A stretch of 64,000 nucleotides of DNA from Mallotus nudiflorus (Eukaryota > Streptophyta > Magnoliopsida > Malpighiales > Euphorbiaceae). Each line of letters starts with the position of its first letter. The stretch's first letter is position 1. The notes beneath the pieces were generated by a model. The model searched no databases. It was given only the letters and a program-made list of their open reading frames with translations, and was not told where the DNA came from. This document shows, piece by piece, positions 21,512 through 33,362 of this stretch. The stretch spans positions 2,454,001-2,518,000 of the forward strand of contig CANTUR010000124.1 of assembly GCA_947683625.1 (NCBI GenBank). Reading direction: 5' to 3'. The position numbers were made by a program, and so were the translations under genes.

Positions 21512-22783
21512 TTATATGCTCCCAGTTGGATAGTTTTGAGTTCCTGTGCCTTTAGTAGTTTTCTTTTTCTCACTCTTAATTTCCTCAGCTTGTAACCCAT
21601 CATCACACAAATCAACAAAGGTTTTAGGCTTCATTATCTGTAGCCTCTCGACCAAATTAGGTGACTCATTACAAACTATCATTCTAACTTGATCCTTCTC
21701 AGTAAGCTTATTTTTCATCATCCCTGTTTTATTCATGAAACGAGTTAAGAAATCAGAAAAAGACTCATTTGATTTCTGTGTAGTCAACTCTAAATCCCTA
21801 ATTGACACTTCCAATCGAGTGTTATAATCATATTGTTTCAAGAATGCAGTATATAGTTCCTTTCAGTCAACTCTAATAGACTTTTCTAACCCATGGTACC
21901 AGTTTATAGCCATTCCTTCCAGGGACAGCACAAACAACCTAGTTATTACTGCTAGAGGCACTTTTGTAATGCTTATAGTTGTTGTGTATTGGCTTAAATA
22001 AATTCTAAGGTCTCCTCTCCCATCAAATTTCTACAATTGAGGCATTTTGAATTTTTCAAGTAACTTGTCACCCTCCATTTGCAACATATCATCAAAGTCA
22101 AAAGAATGTCCTATTCCTTGTCCTCTAATTAGCTCTTCCATCTTTGACATTTTTTGCGTCAGTGCTTGCATCTGCTTAGACTCAAGGTCTTGAACCAATT
22201 CAAGTGATTCTCTTTTCGCCTTTTCTACCATGTAGTTTTCAATGTCTTCCATTCTCACATCAATAATAGGCACATTTCTAGGAGCAGGTTGCCCCCCAGC
22301 ATTGTTAGCAATAGGTGGAGGAGCTATAGCAATAGGTGGAGCTCCTAAAGCAAGTGGTTATTCAATAATAGCAGTAGGTGGTTGTCCAACAACAGGTTGC
22401 ACTAGTCCGGCCAAAGCTTGTCTCAGTTCATCTTGCATCACAACTCTCATTTCATCCATTAAAGCTTCCTTAATGTCCTCCAAGGTCCACATCTCTGGTT
22501 GTTATTCCATTTCAGTCTGTTCAGTCTGAGCTGGTTCAACTTCTAGGAATAGTGGATTGATTGGACTCCCCTCTAGTCTCTCCAGTTTGTGAAGAGTGCT
22601 TTGAGCTATGGACTCTGGACTTAAATCAACTCTGGTCAATCTGCTACCTCTTCGTCCCCAGACATGAGAAGACCCAGATGAATCTATGATGGCTACAAAA
22701 CAAGGTATTAGTATTATGCATGGACTGTATGTATGCATGTATGCATGATGCATGTTTTTATGCAATAAATAATAGGCAAGCAC
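21512..22783 (-). pseudogene. element A gag N-terminal and capsid region
   Basis: A proline/alanine-rich stretch (about 22350-22270) leads to VRMEDIENYMVEKAKRESLE, a coiled-coil-like segment. The capsid core follows: EKFKMPQL-stop-KFDGRGD, then NWYHGLEKSIR, QYDYNTRLEVSIRDLE, ESFSDFLTRFM and EKDQVRMIVCNESP. These are retrotrans_gag blocks. Stops at about 22030, 21862 and 21511 interrupt it. It is the first gene after the 5' LTR/PBS on the minus strand. Confidence 0.75.
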
Positions 22784-23492
22784 TTAACAAATAGCAAGTA
22801 TCAAGAAGCAATCAACAAGCAACATGAAAGCATAAGCCTTCCAACCTTATTCCTCCTACACACGTGTTCAATAGCAAGTTTCTTTTCCTAGGGTTTTTGG
22901 TCTTGGCCTTCATATCAACAGGGGATATTACGAGCCGATGTGCATGCCAAATCTCTCTTAAAAGAAAAAACACAGAAGTAGCATTTCTAAATATAAAGGT
23001 CTAGCCTAATCCTTATTAGCCTGAATGAGCTTCAAAGGTATAAGCCTGGGCTTTTATAAATAGAAATACCTCATGGCAATTCAAACAAACAAGCACTTTG
23101 GATGAAGATCCTAAGGGAAGTAACTAAGCCATTATATATGGTTAGGGTTCAGTGGAAAGTTAAGGTTCCCTTAGTAAGATGCTCTCCATTATGGACTCTG
23201 AGTTACAGGCCAAGGTCAGAGGGGCCCAACATCCTTTACCAACTTGAGAGAAGATTACCCCCTTTAGGGACTTGGGTTACAGACTCTGGTCAAATGAGCC
23301 CGGTAATCTCTCTTGAACCGAGTTAAGGTTAAGAGTGATGGTTAGCCAATCTATAACTCCATAAAGCTAGTGGAATCATGGAATCATAAATCAATGCCAT
23401 TGGTTTGGTAGGGACATGCAAAATGAATGCAAGAATGAAATAATAATCAATAAAATAATTCTAAAGAACACAAGTAGAATCAGTATCTCTTA
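22784..23492 (-). other. 5' untranslated leader of element A
   Basis: Between PBS and gag. No coding homology seen; short ORFs are low quality. Contains GGCCCAACATCC-like and ATGCATGTATGCATGATGCATG stretches near 22731-22754. Confidence 0.5.
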
Positions 23493-23510
23493 TCCCCATT
23501 GGAGTCACCA
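23493..23510 (-). other. primer-binding site of element A
   Basis: On the minus strand TGGTGACTCCAATGGGGA lies one base from the LTR end. It resembles the TGGCGACTCC-x-x-TGGGGA site used by Ogre/Tat elements, which I recall as tRNA-Arg type. It differs from the initiator-Met PBS of the other gypsy elements here. Confidence 0.65.
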
Positions 23511-23511
23511 C

Positions 23512-24024
23512 TATAGATGGAGGGGTTTAGCGTACGTCCAAGATTTTAGCAACCACGACACTGTTTAGGCTCAGGGCCTTAGAGAACACACTAACCACTG
23601 ATAAGAATTTTAATTTTTTAAAACTATTTACGCGTTTTAAAACCTTATCAGATAATAATAAAGATAAAGAATGAATTTTCAACCAATCAAAAAGCTAAAA
23701 AATTGATAAAAACAAGTGAAAAAAATAAAAAAAATAGGATTTTTACGTGTTGGCATTGTGCAATGCCGTAATGCCGGTCGACATTGTGTAATGTCGGTCA
23801 GCATTACACCAATGCCGATCGACATTTTAAATGTCGATCCTACTTTTAATTACTGAATGACCCCTGAAAAATTGACTTATTTGTAATCAAACCCTAAAAA
23901 AATATTGCAATTTAGTCCCTAAAGTCCAAAAAATTGACAACCAAGTTCAATTTTTGAATAAATTTCATAATAGGGGCTTATGTCGTAATTGTGCATAATT
24001 GCATCCTGAAACTGGGTACTTATA
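23512..24024 (-). repeat. 5' LTR of element A, internally deleted (513 bp)
   Basis: Aligns with both ends of the 2072-bp 3' LTR but lacks its middle 1.58 kb. The junction reads ACCACTG then ATAAGAATTTTA at about 23600, against 7508 and 9090 in the long copy. It starts TATAAGTACCC (TG mutated to TA) and ends near CATCTATA. The AATGCCGATCGACATT-type palindrome cluster is present at 23755-23845. Confidence 0.75.
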
Positions 24025-25828
24025 ATACTGTAGATAAAAACTTTAAAGTATATACTCAATTAGATTTTGATAGATTAGTGGTATAATTTGATCAATTAAA
24101 AGGCGGATTAAAGTTCCTATCAGCTCCCTTCATTAAGAGCTTTTTGAACAGATATAACATATCTCCTGGGCAACTTCATCCCAATAGCTACCAAATCTTG
24201 ATCGATTTTATAGAGTTAATGCACGAAGAGAGTAGAGAGCTCGACTTAGATGTCCTCTGGTATCTTTATAGCTTAAATAAGAAAAAAGGGGAGTTGATGT
24301 TTTCCTTATCGATTATTCTAAACTATAGCTTCTTTGTAAATTTTTGGACCTCCAGAAGAAGTGGAGGCATAGGTTTTTTTATTGTTGAACATCCTTCAAA
24401 CTTTGCCCATGTTCAGTGGATATGATCCGACGACTGCCACAAGGTGAAGCATCCTTTAAGGTTATCCAATGAGGATACATAGATGGTTCTGAGGCTTCAT
24501 CTTCATGGCATAGCTGATGCGACATCTGCCAAGAATTTATTTCGGAGATATCTCTAGAGAGTTTGCTCTGATCGCATACATGTCAGTAGTAAGTTCTAAG
24601 ATTTGAAAGGTATTACTCTGACTTCTTTTCTTTTCTTTTTATTTATAGATGGCTGACTTTTTTGCATTTGTGGATGGGATTTAACTTGTAGATGATGAGC
24701 TGGAGACTTAGAAGGATGTACAAATTTCTTCTTCTACTTTCAAGCCACTTACCTTGGAGGTCGTAGCTGAAGCTGCACCCAACTAAAAAGGAAAGGCCAT
24801 GGCTAAAACTTCTCAGATGGAGAAATCTAAGGTTTAAAGGAAACAAGCCATGAATGAGGACTCATATGTTAAGGAATTATGGAAGGAAGTTTTTATCAAG
24901 CACTTAAAGTTATTCGGGTGTCCGCATGAGGTCCTGGATTCTGAAAAAGATAAAGCCTCCAAGTATCCTAAATGCTCAAGTAAGGGATCAGTATGCTAAG
25001 TCTTTATGGCTCCTTAAAGACATCTAATGTTGGATAGATGTAGATAAGGAAGAGCTATACAACTCCATGATAGGACAATTGTTTGGGGTAATTATCTTCC
25101 ACTTTATTTAACTTATATTCATATGACCTATGTTGATGATGATTGTCTTTTCTTTCAGATGACTTAGGCTCTGTTGCTGGGTAAGGACAACTATTATTAT
25201 CTCAAAAGCTAGTACAACCTGAAAGAGACAAAGGCTAGCACCATAGCTATCAATTTCAAGAAGGGACTAGATAAGGCAAATGCAATATTGGAACTTCACT
25301 AAACCAAGCATGCTAAGGCAAGATTTGAGGCTGAGGTGAGCTAGAAGATGGTGGAAGAGTTAGAGTATAATCAAGCCCAGCTCACATAAAAAATTGAGGG
25401 GCAGGACTCCTAGATTGCGGCATTAGAGAAAAACTTGATGAGGTAGAGCAATCCCACGAGGATGATAATAAAAACTACCAAAATATGGTCATGGGATTTC
25501 TCAAGGCTTACAAGTTTGAGTGTCGAAGGATCTTACTTTCTCAACACCTAAATCTAAACTTTTTAGACTTAGAATAACACATACTGATCTGGCTCGAGTT
25601 GTTGATGAAGAAGATGCTCGGAGCAAGGCATCTTCCAAGCGATCGAAGAATCCAAAAATATCATCCAAGTTTGCTAATGAAAAATCATCTTCCGAGCAAC
25701 TAGAGGATTCGAGGCCTATCGGGGAGAGGTCTATTGGTGCTATCTCTATTGGACCTAATCCAACCTCTATGTCTGAGTCTCAAGATTCGAGTCTTTCTTC
25801 TACCAAGCTTCCTAATATTCAATTGTAA
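24025..25828 (+). pseudogene. antisense additional ORF of element B, second part (Transposase_28-like domain)
   Basis: Continues the frame broken at 7422. The core reads FLNRYNISPGQLHPNSYQ then LIDFIELMHE and LDVLWYLYSLNKK (24145-24290). This is the L-A-P-x-Q-L-x-P-N-x-W/Y pattern of the 'putative gypsy type transposon' domain (PF04195). Later parts contain KELWKEVFIKHLK and a coiled-coil-like KGLDKANAILELH stretch (about 25260-25300). A serine-rich C-terminus in another frame spans 25520-25828. An intron is plausible from about 24590 to the AG at 24649. Numerous stops and frame changes. It lies antisense and downstream of B's integrase. Confidence 0.65.
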
Positions 25829-25969
25829 ATTACTTAGTCAATAATTTTCTCTTTCTTTTTTTAAAGCAATACTCTGTAATTCAGTACTATGAAAGGTAAA
25901 TAAAGGAGTTCATTCTCTAAAATTAAAAGTACATTTATTAATAATATTTTTGGAGACTGTCTAAGTTCA

Positions 25970-27100
25970 AATATCGGGGTAATTCTTTTCCCTGCTTATC
26001 CTTAATCTTGTATGCCCCTTTAGTTTTCTTCTTAATGACTTGATAAGTTCCCAATTAGGTCCAAGTTTGCCTATGATGGAGTTACCTTTGCCAATGTTAG
26101 CCCTTTTAAGTACCTAATCTCCAACTTTAAACTATTTTGGTCAGACATGTTGGTTATGATATTCTATGACCCTCTATTTCTCGGCTTTTGCTAAATTGAT
26201 GCCCGCTTTCTCCTTTCTTCAACTAGGTCTAGATATATCCCAACATTGATATTGTTGACTTTTTAATCTAGATTCCTAGTTACCTGGTAGCTTGTTGATC
26301 CAATCTCCACTAGAATTACTGCATTCATCCCATAAGTTAATTTGAAAGGAGTTTTACCTGTGGTAGTTCTGGGCATAGTTCTATAGGCCCAAACGATGTT
26401 GTTGAGTTCATCGACCCAGTTCCCTTTCTTTTCATTTAACCTTTTCTTCATCCCTTGCATGATGATCTAGTTAGTGACTTCTATCTAGCCATTTGTTTAT
26501 GGATGAGCTACTGAAGTAAACTGAAGCTTTATCCTAAGATCCAAACAGAACTCTCTAAATTTCTCGTTATCGAACTGCTTCCCATTGTCTGTTATCAAGG
26601 TGTGTTGTATTCCAAATTTGTAGATGATTTCTTTCTAGAAAAAGTGTTGGATTCGGGCCTCAGTAATGGTTGGTACAACTTTGACTTCTATTTACTTGGT
26701 GAAGTGATCTATGGCTATAATTAGGAACTTCTTTTGAGAGGTTGAAATAGAAAATGGGCCCAGGATGTCCATTCCTTATGCTGTAAAAAGCCAAAAATCC
26801 TGATTGGATACTGAGGATTATAAGGCTTATGGTTGAGGCGAGCAAACTATTGACATTTATGGTATTCTTGAGCCAGTTTTTTAGCATCTCGGGACATGGT
26901 AGGCCAATAGTATCCCTAGAGTAACACTTTTTTGGTTAATAAATGATGAGATTCATGTGCTCTATAAATTACTTTATGAATTTCTCTAAGCACGTTATTT
27001 CCTTCTTTTAGTGATACACACTTAGACCATGGGTGGAAGAGAGACCTTTTGTAGAGTTTCCCATGACGCATGGAGTAGTGCACAACTTTTATTTTCAACT
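25970..27100 (-). pseudogene. element B integrase
   Basis: The zinc-binding region includes HKVIYRAHESHHLL (about 26960). The core shows the first aspartate in a G-M-D-I-L-G-P-F frame (about 26770). The second aspartate lies in LITDNGKQFDNEKFREF (about 26600-26545). The glutamate is in I-E-V-T-N (about 26475), followed by KKGNWVDELNNIVWAYRT (26430-26370). The D-D-E triad can still be traced, but stops and frame changes interrupt it. Confidence 0.75.
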
Positions 27101-27289
27101 TCTGAGCTTTTAACTTATCTTGTAAAAGTATCCCATGCTCGAGATACTGAATGATTGGTTTTTTCCATTATGCTACTTCCTATATGTCTATGATCTTTAA
27201 TGCGTTGGTGTTTGGCTTTATCAATTCCTTAGTAAACTTGAGTTTTTTGAATGTCTAATTATCTTCTACTGCTAATTTGGCTAGTGAAT

Positions 27290-27720
27290 CTACTATTGAG
27301 TTTTCACTTTTGGAGATTAGGTCATTTCCCATTGTCCCCCATCCTACTCGAGCTTCTTTAGGAGCTGCCTGACTTTTTTGACATATTTGGCAATGCTTAG
27401 GTCTTTGATTTGGTATGTTTCTCTAGCTTGGTTTACCACTAGTTGTGAGTCAGAGTATATCTTAAGATGCTCGACTTTGACCTTGGTGGCTAACTTCAAT
27501 CCTGTGATGAGTGCTTCATACTCAGCTGCATTATTAGTGGTGTTGTACTTTATCTGAACTGCATATCTAATAGTGACTTTATATGGCCCTTTGAGAATGA
27601 TTACGGCATTAGATCCTTAAATGGATAAGGCTCTATCAACATATAACTTCCATTCTAGACATTGAGAAATAGTAAAATCTTCCACTGTTATCTTTTACAC
27701 AAAATCTGCTTGGGTTTAAG
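27290..27720 (-). pseudogene. element B second RNase H
   Basis: WKLYVDRALSI is followed by NTTNNAAEYEALITGLKLA and HLKIYSDSQLVVNQ (about 27650-27440). This gives D, E and D positions of the extra RNase H of Tat elements. Stops at several W/Q positions. Confidence 0.7.
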
Positions 27721-27729
27721 CTTTTATCT

Positions 27730-28990
27730 ACTGCTGAGGTTCATAACTAATATTAAAATCTCTAAGTAATATTGACCATTAAACTAGTCTGCCAAATGTC
27801 TTAGGACTTTGTAAAATTTTCCTCAGAGGGAAACTAGATCTTACAATGATCCAATAGGCATAAAAATAGTGTTAGAGTTTCTAAGATGTATATACGACAG
27901 CCATAGGTAACTTATCCAGTTTAGGATGTCGGACTTCTGAACCTTTGAGTATCTTGTTGATGGAGTATATTGAATTTTTTTGACTTTCTTCTTTCCTCAC
28001 CAGTACTGATACACTAGACTCTTGACCAATAGAGAGATATAAGTATAGTGTTTCTTCGGGGATTAGCTTGCTAAGTAGAGGTAGCGATGATAGGAACTTT
28101 TTAATGTCTTTAAAATCTGCTTGGCATTCTTCATTCCATACAAACTTCTTAAAATTTTTTAAGGCTTGGAATAGTGGTAGACATTGCTTAGTTGAACAGG
28201 AGATGAAATGCCTTAAGACTGTTATTTTGCCATTTAGCTGTTACAGCTTGTTAATTAATACTAGAGCTTTCATTTTTAAAATGGCTTCCATATTTTTCGG
28301 ATTAGCTTTAATCCCTCAGTGGGATATCATGAATCCTAGGAATTTTCCTACTTTTACTCCAAAAATACACTTCTCCAGATTCAGCTTGATCTAGTATTGG
28401 CTCAGTATTCAAAGGATTTGATCAAGGTTATCAAAATGCTGCTTTGCATGTTGGCTTTTGATGATGATGTCATCCATATATATGTCAACGTTCTTTTTGA
28501 TTTGATCTTAGAATACATGATTCATCAACCTTTAATAAGTTGCTCCCGTATTCCTCAACCTAAAAGGCATAACCTTGTAGTAATAAAGACCTTTGTGGGT
28601 GATAAACAATGTCTTTTCCAGATCTTCTTTCTTTATTGGTATCTGATGGTAGCCTTGAGTAGCATCTATAAAGCTATATAAATAATGATCTGCAATTATG
28701 TCTACCAGTTGATTTATCATTGGTAATGGATAACTATTTTTGGGGCATGCTCTGTTGAGATCAGTATAGTCCACACAAGTTCTGTACTTTCCATTGGACT
28801 TTTTTACTAGTACCATGTTGGCTACCCATTATGGGTGTGTTACCTCTTTAATGAATCCAGCTTCTAGCAATTTCTTTATTTCTTTGGTGATTACCTTCTC
28901 TTTTATACGTGAAGTTCCTTTTTTTTGAACGATTGGCTTTACTCCTAGTTTGATGTTTAGATTATGCAAGGCAATTCGAGGATCTTCTCC
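27730..28990 (-). pseudogene. element B reverse transcriptase and RNase H
   Basis: RT begins around NMVLVKKSNGKYRTCVDYT with DLNRACPKNSYPLP (28816-28730). SFIDATQGYHQIPI follows, then the catalytic box DIYMDDIIIKS (about 28486-28455) and CIFGVKVGKFLGFMIS (about 28370). The RNase H region spans roughly 28050-27740 (KKFLSSLPLL, then YLYLSIGQE). The frame from 28816 to 28532 is open; elsewhere stops replace mostly Q and W codons. Confidence 0.8.
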
Positions 28991-29099
28991 AATGATCTCA
29001 GATGCTTGAGAAGCAAAGCTACTTAAATGTTTAATGAGAACCTTGTTTATTCCATTCTTAATTTTTCTATTGAGCTCATTACTGATCCTTACTATCTTT

Positions 29100-29582
29100 C
29101 CTTCAATGATCTATAAGGTCTGAACCTAGTTAACTGGTTCAGGATTGGCTCTTTATTTCTCCGCTTCCCATGATTCTAAAGGGAATGCTTCCATCTGGGG
29201 TCTAACCTCCATCTAGTAACATTGTCTGGCCATGTGTTGATCTACATGAATTGTTAGGACCCAACCTTCAAAAGGAATCTTCATAAACAAACATCGGATA
29301 CCTGTGACTACATTGATCTCATAAAGTATTGGCTACCCTATAATGCCATTGTACAAGAGGGGAAGATTTACCACATTGAACTGAGCTTTGAAATCTTTCA
29401 CCTCCCTAGTATCTAAGTCACTAAATTCTAGAATAAGCTCTACCAATCCCATTGGTTGGGTGGTTCCTTTATAAAAGCTTGTAATGGGATTCTAAATAGC
29501 TTTCAAATCAGTGATTGAAGCTCCTATTGCTTTGTAAGCCTTCCAAGAGAGTGTGTTAACATCACTTCCATCATTAATCAAC
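29100..29582 (-). pseudogene. element B protease, downstream half
   Basis: Begins right after the solo LTR with the aspartic-protease active-site remnant INDGSDVN, then LSWKAYKAIGAS and VELILEFSDLDTREV, and an F-N-V-V-N-L-P-L-L-Y-N block near 29365. The solo LTR insertion lies immediately before the active-site aspartate. Later sequence is linker towards RT. Several stops. Confidence 0.65.
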
Positions 29583-32500
29583 TGTCACGACCCAAAACAG
29601 GGGCCATGACCGGAATTCTTTCGAATCTAGAACCCGTAGCAAGCCTAAAAATAAAATAAAACATACAATAGTAATAATAACAACACTTAATGCAGTGGAA
29701 ATAAAATCATAAATATCAAAATAATAATCCATATCTCATATATAGATAAATCCTTTGATACAAGTTTCAGTTCAAATATTCAAAGTACATATCTCTCACA
29801 GATATAATACATAAAACCCATAATTTATCTACAACTACTGCAGTGTCTAGATTATAAAAATAAAACTCAAGTGAGCAGTTTACATAAAGAAGCCGGGGCA
29901 GAAGAAATCCAGCGTACAGGCCTGCTACTGAGGTTTGAAGATGATGACTCTCCTGAAAAAAAGTCAACGGAGGGGAGTCAGACCTCACTGAGTGAATTAC
30001 TATTATAATATATATACATGCATGCTAAATGAAAATGCATACAGTCAACAATATATATATATATAATATGTATGTATACAAGCAATTGCACACAGATGCA
30101 ATAAAATTATTTTATATATTTATTGAAAATCACTGTTTATGAAGGATCGAATAGAACCCTAGAATATCGCAACCTCAAAACAGTGTTAGACAACACTCTA
30201 GCCATACAGGCTCACTTATTCCAATATATGTTCACTTGATCCATTTAGACAGTAGACTGGCCCTGAGACATTAAGTCAACCGAGCTCCAACAGTCTGACT
30301 ATCAGTGTGATTGGCCTCGAGACACTTGGTCAACTGAGCTCCAGCAATCACACTCCCAAATCACATCACACATCAGATAAGCATATCCAATCAATATCCT
30401 CGAACAAGTTAGTAATTAGCTTAAATGCTATAAGCGTACCGGTACGTACTCGGTCCTAGTGCTGCCCACTAGATAGCACGTTCTATTGATATCCTTCATT
30501 AAAATATAAAGCATACATTCATAAAAGTAAATGATGCATGAATTGAATAAAATAACAACATAAACTATATATATACTAGAAATATGCCAAAAGTAAACCA
30601 AGTATATTTCGAGTATATAAACGTCAAATAAATCCAATATAATTGTAAAATAAACTAATTATATAGTTAAAAACATTTTAGAAATAAATGTTTAATAAAG
30701 CATGCATATAATTTAAAATATACCAAAAATAAACCAAAGATAAACCAAAAATAAACTTAAGTACTGATTAAATTATTTATGCATATTTAATCAAAATAAA
30801 ACATACATTTCTAAATCATGCACCCTAAAGCATATATATATAGCATAGTAACTCATAATTAGTGTGCTCCTCGAGATGGGTCCGACAGGCCTGGTCCACT
30901 AGGCCTCGGTCTCGACGCAACTAAACAAACAAAAATAACAGACATCAGAATAAACCAAACAAAAAATCCTAAAAACTCGATCTAGAATATTGGACACAGA
31001 ATCAGAATTAGGATTTGACCGGACATCACGTTTTACGAGAATTCTACCAAAAATCCGACAGAACCTCCCCTGTAAAATGGACATCTCTCTACTCAAAGAG
31101 TAGAGTCGGCCCTGCAAAGAAACACACTTCGAAAAACAAACACAGAAACACATCCACAACCCCTCGGTCGGACTCCAAACTACAGTCTACCGACCGGGGT
31201 CCACAATTCACAGAACAATTATGAAAATACCAAAAATACCCTTATATCATAGAAATACATTTTATAAGTAGAAATTACATAATTAACCCTAAAACACATT
31301 AAAAACCAATAAAAACTCATTTTATTAGAAAAATCATATATTATATATATAATTGAAAATAATTTACGAAAAATAATTTTAATTAGTTAAAAATACTAAA
31401 TAATTTGTAGAAATCATTTTTATACCTTAAATAACTATTAAAACCAATTTAATTACATTTTTAGTCAATTTAGGGTAAAATTACCAAAATGCCCCTATAT
31501 ATATAAATATACTAAAATTACTCCAAAAATTTACCAAAAATAATATAATTGCACAAAATTAATTTTCTCCACATATTTATCAATAATATCAATAATTAAA
31601 CTCAATTAACTAATTAATTTCAATTAAAAACACAATTAACCTAATTTTCCAAAATTACATAAACCTAAACAAATTCAAAATAAATACATATAAATTCATA
31701 AAAATTCCAAATAAATTTCTATAATTCATTTAAACACCTATATTTATCATAAAACACAATTTCATAATTTAATTAATTAATTTTCGAAAATTAAAAAATA
31801 ATAATAAAATATTCAAAAATACCCAAAAATCAAAATAATCTCCAAAAATTCTACAAAAATTCACACATGTAGATTAAGCTAAGGGGAACAACATTTGTGA
31901 AGGAATTTTTCATGAATCAATCAATTAGAAGTTCAAAAAAATCAAGAACCCTAAAATGGCCAAATTACCAAAATCGAAACCTAAGCAAATCAAGACCATT
32001 TTAAGTGAAACAAAGCTTGGAATCACACTCACCAGAGCTTAAAGAGAAGAAAGAGATTGGCGGTGTCAAAAATGGTGGCCGAAAATGCCATGATCGACGG
32101 TGAGAAAACGGGATAGCAGGCAGTGGAACGGTGATGGGAGCGATTGGGAGTGAGGGAGGAGGATGGGTGGCACAACCATAAATAACTTAAACTTTAATTT
32201 TTGTTTAATATTAAATGTATATGTATATATATATACTTTACACTATATATTAAAATAATATAAAATCACACACATTAAATATACACCACACACATATAAT
32301 TTAATATTTTAAAATTTAATACACCTAAAAATAATTAAATAATATTAAAATTAATAAGAAATAATAAAATATTAGGGTAATTAATTAAACCCTAGTTTAA
32401 TAAATAAATGCACATATATACGTTATTTAGTACTTTAAAAATATGTATGAGTTCATGCAAGTATGAAAATCTATTTAAAATAATTAATAATAAATAATTT

Positions 32501-32688
32501 ACGTGTCAATTTTTCCGAAAATGCAAGTCCCAGGAAAATTTTACATAAACTGCTTAAAATAATATAAAACAATTAAAATCAATTTTAATTAAATAGCAAC
32601 TCATGAAATATCATAAATATATACAAAAATTATTAACACTGTATATCCCGATGAAATATTAAAATGTTTAAAAATACGGGATATTACA
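29583..32688 (-). repeat. solo LTR of the Tekay-type family (3106 bp)
   Basis: Flanked by perfect 5-bp duplications TCAAC (29578-29582 and 32689-32693). On the minus strand it starts TGTAATATCCCGTATTTTTA and ends GGTCGTGACA. The whole length matches the LTR of the chromovirus at 53992-57237 (for example AGGCCTCGGTCTCGACGCAA here against its reverse complement near 55885). No internal region is present, so it is the product of LTR-LTR recombination. The segment around 32050-32170 is more diverged than the rest. Contains no gene. Confidence 0.93.
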
Positions 32689-32693
32689 TCAAC

Positions 32694-33312
32694 AATCTTT
32701 TCACCAAGTAATTGTTGATGAAAGTGCTAACCACCAAGGCATTATTGTGAGGGTACTTAACATGTTTCCTATCTTCCAGACCAAACATGATAGCCTGCTT
32801 CTTTTCATGGGTGAACCCTTCTTCTTTACGGGATCATTTAGGCCTTTTCTCAATTGTTTTTCCTCTGACAATCATGTTAATAGCTCCAACTAGTTCAATC
32901 CAAACTCTTTTTTGGCTCCAGCTTATCCCTGTCTTGACCATTCATATCTCTGTTCCTTCTAGTTGTGTTAGTGAAGTTACCGAGTTTACCATTTTGTATT
33001 AATCTTTTTATGACATTCTTCAATTCTCGGCATGCCTCAATTTTATGTCCATAATCTCGATAGTAGTGACAATAGTACCTCATATCTTGTATGGCTCTCC
33101 TGGTTGGACTCTGCCTTCTAGCTGGGGTTATGCCCAAGCCATTTTTTCTTATCCATATGAAAATGTTGAATTTGGAAGTGTTTAGTGGCGTATACTTCTC
33201 CATCTCCTTTTTGAATCCTCTGCTGAGTTTTTGAAGTTTGATCGCTGAAAGCTGGACCTTGTTGGTCCTGACCTTTCATCCTTCCAGATTAAAGAGAAGA
33301 AACACACATCCT
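32694..33312 (-). pseudogene. element B gag C-terminus and start of protease
   Basis: Shows KYTPLNTSKFNIFIWIRKNG, then RYYCHYYRDYGHKIEACRE (zinc-finger-like C-x-x-Y/H ... H ... C) and LKNVIKRLIQNGKLGNF, typical for the gag C-terminus of Tat elements. After a gap NNALVVSTFINNYLVKRLL leads to the protease active site, where the solo LTR interrupts. At the high-coordinate end the frame runs without stop into an LRR exon of the RLK (33313 upward), marking the truncation point of B. Confidence 0.75.
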
Positions 33313-33362
33313 TCGCTAGAAACCCCGGCATGGTCCCGTTCAATTTGTTGTACGACAAATCT
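33313..33362 (-). pseudogene. RLK copy 1, LRR exon truncated by element B
   Basis: After the acceptor AATCAG the exon encodes LDLSYNKLNGTMPGFLAK, a leucine-rich repeat in the same phase as the preceding 72-bp LRR exon. It stops matching an LRR after FLAK and joins element B sequence directly. The expected following LRR, juxtamembrane and transmembrane exons are absent here. Confidence 0.8.

Larger units (their letters stand above)
7423..24024 (-). mobile_element. Tat/Ogre-like gypsy element A, 16.6 kb, nested in element B
   Basis: Both LTRs, the PBS, a polypurine tract, gag, protease, RT-RNase H, second RNase H and integrase are present in minus orientation. They are followed by antisense ORFs and a tandem array before the 3' LTR. 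The flanks are ATACC (7418-7422) and ATACT (24025-24029), a 5-bp target duplication with one change. The large size, dual RNase H, antisense ORFs and 3' tandem repeats match the Tat/Ogre lineage. Many stops make it inactive. The two LTRs differ in length: 2072 bp for the 3' LTR and 513 bp for the 5' LTR. Confidence 0.85.
5956..33312 (-). mobile_element. Tat-type gypsy element B, 5'-truncated, host of two nested insertions
   Basis: Minus-strand order is gag C-terminus (33312-32700), protease (split by a solo LTR), RT-RNase H, second RNase H, integrase (to about 25970), an antisense additional ORF (25828-24025 continuing at 7422-7309) and a 3' LTR (about 6960-5956). Element A (7423-24024) and a solo LTR (29583-32688) are insertions and do not belong to B. 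The 5' LTR, PBS and N-terminal gag are missing where B abuts an LRR exon of the RLK. The extra RNase H and the antisense ORF place it in the Tat lineage by known family architecture. Confidence 0.75.
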
